64,000 bases of DNA from Guadua angustifolia (Eukaryota; Streptophyta; Magnoliopsida; Poales; Poaceae). Shown here piece by piece: positions 58,474 through 64,000 of this stretch; position 1 is the first letter of the stretch, and each line of letters begins with the position of its first letter. Location of the stretch: contig CM070520.1 of NCBI GenBank assembly GCA_036346375.1, positions 49,990,198 through 50,054,197 on the forward strand, read 5' to 3'. Below the pieces are notes generated by a model that worked only from the letters and a program-made list of their open reading frames with translations, was not told where the DNA came from and made no database searches. The position numbers and the translations under genes are program-made.

Positions 58474-61400
58474 TGTAAGTTCAACCTTCATTAGTTATGG
58501 TTTTGGTGTTAATGACAAATCTAATCTTGTGTTAATGACAAATCCAATATTGAGTTTATCCCCTAATGCGATATCGTTTTTGATGACATATCTTATATCG
58601 AGACTAACATGTTTGTTTAGAATATCTTTGTTTAGTCTCATCGCATTGAAAAATGGAAAACCCGAGGTATGTATGCATATTCATTATAATATTAGTTGCA
58701 TACTTTGGAGTTAAGTTAAAGTATGAATGTCCCCATTGAAATAACCACAAAATGTGCATCATGTTTCCCAATCCATATATTACATGGATGCTCATATTTA
58801 GGGGGAGTTCACACTCTAACTTGAAGAATCAATTTAAATGATAATTTAAATTGAGTTCATTTGTCTCATTAATCATTAAAGAACACTTCATCATGTGTTG
58901 ATGATGTTCCGTGATTAATTGAGGACAAATGGAAAGTTCTTAAGTATAATTAAGCATGAGTTGCATTATTATACTTAAGACATATATAAATCATTCAAAT
59001 TGATTTAGGTTGTGCTCAATTGATCTAAAGGCATCCGTTATGTGTTAATAGAGTGCAAGAGATAATTGAGACAACCATGCATCTTGGACTAATAAGTTTC
59101 ATGAGTTATGTTTGAGTTAGGTCTAAAGATGAATGAGATAATGAAAACGGGACAAGGACGGCATCATGAGTTGATGGGCGTCAAGAGTGGATCCCGAAGG
59201 GGAGTATCGAGTAAAGATCATAAAGACCCCAAAGGGATTGCTTATCTTGTGGCGAAGGTATAATTAGATAGGCTAAGGACTTTCTAGTCTTTGAGTCTAA
59301 GGTTTTATCGCCGTACTATTAAGAGGGGTCGTTCCCTTTGCTTGAGCCTCATCATGTGTTGGTGATCTCAATCCGCGTTCACTCAAGCTCAACCATTTAG
59401 ATTTGGTTTTTGCATATGGGTTAACCATTTGGCATGTGTTGCAAATGTGTTAAGCCTATGCTTGGTTGTTTTGCATTATGCTCTGATTTGCATGTGTTGC
59501 AAAGATGAAAGAGTATATGCATTTGGTTTTCACATTATGCTTTGATTTGCATGTGTTGCCAATATGATAAGCTAATGCGTTGGCGTTTGCGTGAAGTTCA
59601 CTTTTGCATGTGTTGCATTAGTTGAAGCTTCATGTTTTGGTTTCGCAAAACATCTTTATAAAAAACTGTGTGGTTGCTTGGAGCTAAGTTTTGCATGTGT
59701 TGCAAAAGGAGAGAGCTCAAGCATGATTTAGTGTTTGTATGCTCGTATGGAGCTAGAGGCTTGCATGTGTTGCAAGTAGAGAGCTCATACGGTTGAATCG
59801 GTTTTGGTGTGAAGTTTGGTTTTGGTGTTGCATTGAACTAGAGAATTGCATGTGTTGCAATTAGAGAGTTCATGTACCTTAATTTGTGTTGCTTGGAGCT
59901 AGACTTTTGCATGTGTTGCAAAGAGTAGTGCTCAAGCATGAAATGGTTTAATGTGTTATTTGCAAGTTCATTGTCGAATAAACCGAGGTTTATGAGTCCT
60001 AATCCCGAGAGCATGTGAGTGGGGCTTGCAACGGATGTTGGCAAGTTGACCGGTCTTGTGTTGACCTTCACATGGCTAGGGGATTAATCTCATAAACTCG
60101 AGTTTGATTTGCTTAATCGTTTTGCAAATAGATTTTGAATTGTCGTGAAATGTGTTTTCGTGAATTTGGTCGAGTTCTTTGAGCATGGGCTAAAGTGGTG
60201 CAAATATGTTTTGCACGGGTGTTTGATCATGTGTTGACACCTAGAAGCTCAAAGAATTGCATTTGGATCTTCTGGAGAAAAGTTTGTGAAAAATCCATCC
60301 ATGTTGTGGTGCAACCAACCTCAAAGGGTCCAACCAACCATGGTGTGGCTAACCCTAATTGTGGTGCAACCAACCTCAAAGTGTCCAACCAACCATGGTG
60401 TGGCTAACCCTAATTGTGGTGTGACCAATGGTTGAGTGGTGTGACCAATGGTTGAGTGGTGTGACCAATGGTTGAGTGGTGTGACCAATTGTTGAGCGGT
60501 GTGACCAATGGTTTTGGTTTTTGCTCGACCAAGGCGGTGCAACCGGCCCGTCTGGCGGCGTGAAGTCTCGATGGGGCGGTGCAACCGATTTATTCCGGTC
60601 GGACCGGCCGTGTGTGTGTAAAGTGCGGCCGGTCTGCAAGGTGCCTAGCGGCTGATTTAGGCGGTCGACCGCCAGCGGGCGTGCGATGCGACCGGCGGCG
60701 GCGATGCGACCGGCCAGCACCTCGCGCTGGCGTCTTTCGATGGCGCTTGGTTGTCGTGAAAGCGGCGACGGCCGGTCCGGTCGGACCGGACGGACGGTGC
60801 AACCGCCCCGAGCGGCTTGATTTTTCCAGACGCTAAGTTTTTGGTCTTGAGCCGAGTTTGGTTGAGCGGTCAGACCAGACGGCAGCAGCAGATGCGGCCG
60901 CCACGCGTGAGGTGGCGGCCAGAGGGCGGTCGGACCGCGATGCATTCGGCAGCAGAATCGGTCGTTTTCCGACCGTTGTCTGTGAGGGCTCGGTCGGATC
61001 GAGAGGTCCTACGGACCGCTGCTTTTGTTGATTTTGTTCGCTTCGCCCCCAAACAGCTAGTTTTCTTTTGTGGGCTATAAAAGGGGCGTTGAGGGGCAAG
61101 GCGGTCTTTGGTGTTATTGTGAAGGGTTTTGGCTCTTGTGTGAGTATTTGGGAGAGGTGTTGCATGTGTTGCACACTCTCAATTGGTTCTTGAGCTAAAG
61201 AGTGAACTAATTGCATGTGTTGCAATTAGGAGTGGGTTTGAGAGGCTCTTGTGCATGTGTTGCACTTGAGTGAGGTCCTTGTGCATGTGTTGCACTTGGT
61301 GATCACCGAGGAGCGCATTTGTTATGCCCGGTGAAGTTCAAGCGAAGGAGCGGCTTGTTACTCTTGGAGGTTGCCGACTCCTAAACGGCGTAGGCGTCGT

Positions 61401-61900
61401 GCGCGGGAGCTCTCAAGGTGTGAGAAGCTCCGGCAAGTTTGTGAAGGTTCGGGTTGAGCCTACGCGCGAGCGTGAAAAATCACGACTAGTGGAAAGAGGC
61501 GGGTGCTCGAGCGGGAGCCGGTCCGAGTCGTCGGGCTTGCCTCAACGTGGACTAGGGGAGACCGCAAGTCTCCGAACACCACTGAAAAACGCTGTTTGTC
61601 TCTTGTCTCCTTTACTTTCAAGTAATTACATTTATTGTATATTCATGATTGCTTGACTTAGAATTGCTTAGTATTATTTGTTAGATCAATTTAGCAATTC
61701 ATACATAGAGACATAAATTAGTTAGTGCACTAGTGAGCCTAGTTGATTTAGGCTTTAATTGTCAAAACCTAGATTATCGCTCGCATTTATATTTGAGTAG
61801 ATTTTGACTTAGGGGTGTATTAGAGCGAATTGTTTAGCAAGAGATCGAATTTTGTAAATCGCCTATTCACCCCCCCTCTAGGCGCATCCTCGACCCTACA
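58474..61900 (+). repeat. 3-prime LTR of the Copia element
   Basis: It runs from TGTAAGTTCAACC to CTCGACCCTACA, 3427 bases, near-identical to 49865-53292 in AT-rich parts. The GC-rich zone carries many small indels. It holds the same hairpin series (58880-61300) and a TATA box at 61076-61082. Confidence 0.95.
61076..61082 (+). promoter_or_regulatory. TATA box of the 3-prime LTR
   Basis: TATAAAA in GGGCTATAAAAGGGG, equivalent to 52469. Confidence 0.7.
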
Positions 61901-61905
61901 CCCAC

Positions 61906-62309
61906 CCAAGTCCTTGGCCAGCTCCCTACACCTGCCTTGTGCCTTCTCCATTCCATTCCCCAGCTAAAGCTCTGCTCCAACTTACCTCTGCCATTGCCGC
62001 CAAATAAAAGGGTTGCCTTGCTGATGGTTTAACAGATTAGTGGCTTTAGATATACCATCAAATAAAAGAGTTTAGACTGATTTTCATTACCTTGGGAATT
62101 ATTTTGGTTGCATAAGGTGTTGCACATTCGACAATTAGAATTACAAATGTCAATTACTAAATTTGATACCAAGATTACAACACTCTGGAACCATACTTGT
62201 CCAGAGTGTCCTCAACAAGACCCAGGAAATAAAACTCGACAAAGAAGTTCAATTGAACTAAGAACTCGACGAACGAGTCACTAACCTTTTACCTTTAATA
62301 AAATATTGA
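61906..62309. other. Continuation of the older LTR fragment, then unassigned sequence
   Basis: C-rich sequence to about 62000 continues the LTR interrupted at 49860. AT-rich sequence follows. No gene. Confidence 0.4.
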
Positions 62310-63180
62310 AATCGACCTTGAAACTCTCTAAACCAGTTTAAAACTAAGTCACCAAAATTTAGAAAATTTCAGCATGACCTCTCTAGAAGGTAGGACATCC
62401 ACTCAGCAGACAGAAAAACATTTGCAGTTATATGATATCATTCCAGCAGGTCCTTAGATAATCAATCATATATTCAACCGGCAATTAACCAACTACGCAA
62501 CGACGATCAACACAATACAATTGCATTAGTTACAACCAGTTTTAACAAAACAATTAAATGGGTTGCGGGTGATCGAAGTTGTGCACGTGTTCTACTCCCA
62601 TCCCGGCGAGTCAGCTTCAAAGTACCTAAAATAGGAAGCAAACAAGCGTGAGTCCAAGACTCAGCAAAGTGCAACAATAATGAAAAGTAATGAATTCAAG
62701 TACAGAGACCCACATCAACATGGGTCGCCTCTTCTGTAATGAATGCGCAAATGCAAGTGACATGAATGAACTACAAGTTTCATTCTATTTCAACTCCACA
62801 TCGGTCATGGACATGTTTATAAGCACGACACAACATGAATATAACACGCACATTATCATTTAATTGCTCATCATTTGCATCAACATAAACATACTCATTT
62901 GTACAATTTATAATGCATTGCAATAATTGAAATTGAGTAACTTACTTTCCAATTGCTAACATTCATCCATCATCATCATCATACTAAGAACAACTTCTAA
63001 ATATGCTATCAAATATAACCAAATCATTAGAATTTTCATACTCTTATCGCAAACAAAGCATTTAACACCCTAATAACGCTCTAGGGGATGCACTTGCCTT
63101 TAACCTCGGCGATAAACTGACGGCCCAATGCAGCGCTGAAACCACCAACCCTAGAGAACAGCAAACCAAGATAGGGCAAG
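62310..63180 (-). repeat. Internally deleted relative of the LTR at 24348-27699
   Basis: CAGCATGACCTCTCTAGAA, GGACATCCACTCAGCAGACA, AGCAGGTCCTTAG and GAGTCCAAGACTCAGCAAAG match 24445-24770. CATGAATGCACAAATGCAA-like sequence near 62735 matches 25690, and GATGCACTTGCCTT near 63088 matches 26317. The intervening parts, including the 102-bp repeat, are missing. Orientation follows the 24348 element. Confidence 0.7.
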
Positions 63181-64000
63181 GCATGATTGTCACATTCACA
63201 AACTTATCGAAAATTAAAGAAGCAAGGTTAAATAAGAGTATAATAACACACTACTCGATATGGGACTTTATACATTTCAAGATTAACCATTGAATGGCAA
63301 CCTTCCTCAAATTTCTAGGAAACCAAAGAACCCAATGATCTGCATTCTCCACCCACTCTTCCTAGAGTTTTGCCATCATACTCCATTGGGAATACGATAT
63401 ACTTCTTCAGACATATAAATGTAAACTTCACGGGGCTAAGTTTCTTGGTTCAAGCTATCAAATAAACAGGACCTTGGAAGTAGGAGAAAGGGTAGTGCAG
63501 TGTTTTGATCTTCTGTATATACCGGATAAACAAAGTATACAACTTATGTGAGAGATTTAATACTCTTGAGTCTTGACCATGAGAAGCTTAATTGAACTAA
63601 ACAAATGAGAACTATGTGTATAGCACATGACAAACTAAAGTAATGGGCATGTGGCATTGTCATCATGGTAAGTGGAGAATACACATGGTATGGAATGATA
63701 GCTACTTGTAACAATATTTTTAGCTTGTAAGAAAAGCCTATGAATTGAATCTGATCTCATTAGAGCAAATATTTGATACCACAAAGCATAGTTCTCCAGA
63801 AGTGCTATTTAATCTACAAATGGCATCTAGAAAGGATGATATGTTCAAATGGCATATATAACACATTTAGAATTATGTTGATTCATCGGGAAAAGGTAAT
63901 GAAACATGAGTTATACATCCCTGCATCAACCACCCAGTGATGGAGATGGAGAGAAGCTAACATGCCTGGCCATCAGTTCATCAATTGTTTAAATTCTAGT
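63181..64000. other. Unassigned AT-rich sequence to the window end
   Basis: No open frame of note, repeat or transposon end recognised on either strand. Confidence 0.5.

Larger units (their letters stand above)
49865..61900 (+). mobile_element. Complete SIRE/Maximus-like Copia retrotransposon, gag-only, 12.0 kb
   Basis: Two LTRs (49865-53292 and 58474-61900) flank a primer binding site, a gag region, 3.2 kb of non-coding sequence and a polypurine tract. CCCAC at 49860-49864 and 61901-61905 is a perfect 5-bp target duplication. In the first 730 bases of the LTRs I count about eight substitutions, so insertion is recent. Protease, integrase, reverse transcriptase and RNase H are absent. With all cis signals present but no pol, it is a non-autonomous derivative of the lineage. 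Confidence 0.95.

Overview
This is nuclear DNA of a flowering plant, most probably a grass. It is almost wholly repeats: nested LTR retrotransposons with multi-kilobase LTRs, hAT and CACTA DNA transposons and MITE-like fold-backs. The only host coding remnants are a CC-NB-ARC-LRR (NLR) resistance-type gene on the minus strand (36.9-39.2 kb) and a broken Ste20-like kinase fragment (46.2-46.8 kb). I found no rRNA, tRNA, CRISPR array or bacterial-type operon. The grass call rests on the RPM1-like NLR style, the Dart-like hAT termini and the LTR types; the species cannot be named from sequence alone.

Layout. 1-6.33 kb: a non-autonomous Gypsy-like element (5-prime LTR cut by the window edge) with about 35 copies of a 50-bp tandem repeat; its 3-prime LTR is split by a minus-strand solo-LTR-like insert (3.18-6.11 kb). 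6.3-7.3 kb: AT-rich degenerate repeat array. 7.3-9.8 kb: minus-strand LTR fragment holding a 787-bp hAT element with a perfect 8-bp target duplication. 10.9-16.04 kb: a larger hAT element with a decayed transposase and one end duplicated, so its target duplication occurs three times. 16.9-21.6 kb: a 4.7-kb solo LTR. 21.7-28.1 kb: an LTR fragment with a nested 3.35-kb solo LTR (perfect target duplication). 28.12-33.76 kb: a CACTA element with a decayed TNP2-type transposase. 33.8-35.5 kb: LTR-like fragment. 36.9-39.2 kb: the NLR. 40.2-48.1 kb: fold-back element, AT repeats, a 3.1-kb minus-strand solo LTR (41.5-44.6 kb), a Gypsy LTR and the kinase fragment. 48.16-62.3 kb: an old LTR fragment interrupted by a Ds-like hAT element and by a complete 12-kb SIRE/Maximus-like Copia element (49,865-61,900) with two 3.43-kb LTRs, target duplication, primer binding site and polypurine tract, but only a gag region. 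62.3-64 kb: another LTR relic, then sequence I cannot assign.

How it works together. Nothing here forms a host pathway. The 12-kb Copia element carries the cis signals for mobility (LTRs, TATA box, primer site, polypurine tract) but no protease, integrase or reverse transcriptase, so it would depend on a relative. Its LTR family, present three times, holds the most striking structure in the window: roughly 20 very short hairpins per LTR whose five-base loop is nearly constant (TGTGT in the sense strand, ACACA on the other) while the stems differ from hairpin to hairpin yet stay self-complementary. The same element has a second array in its internal region: about a dozen copies of a decamer identical to its own primer-binding-site junction. 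The NLR keeps its nucleotide-binding motifs but has lost most of its leucine-rich repeats, with the C-terminal tail left one base out of frame.
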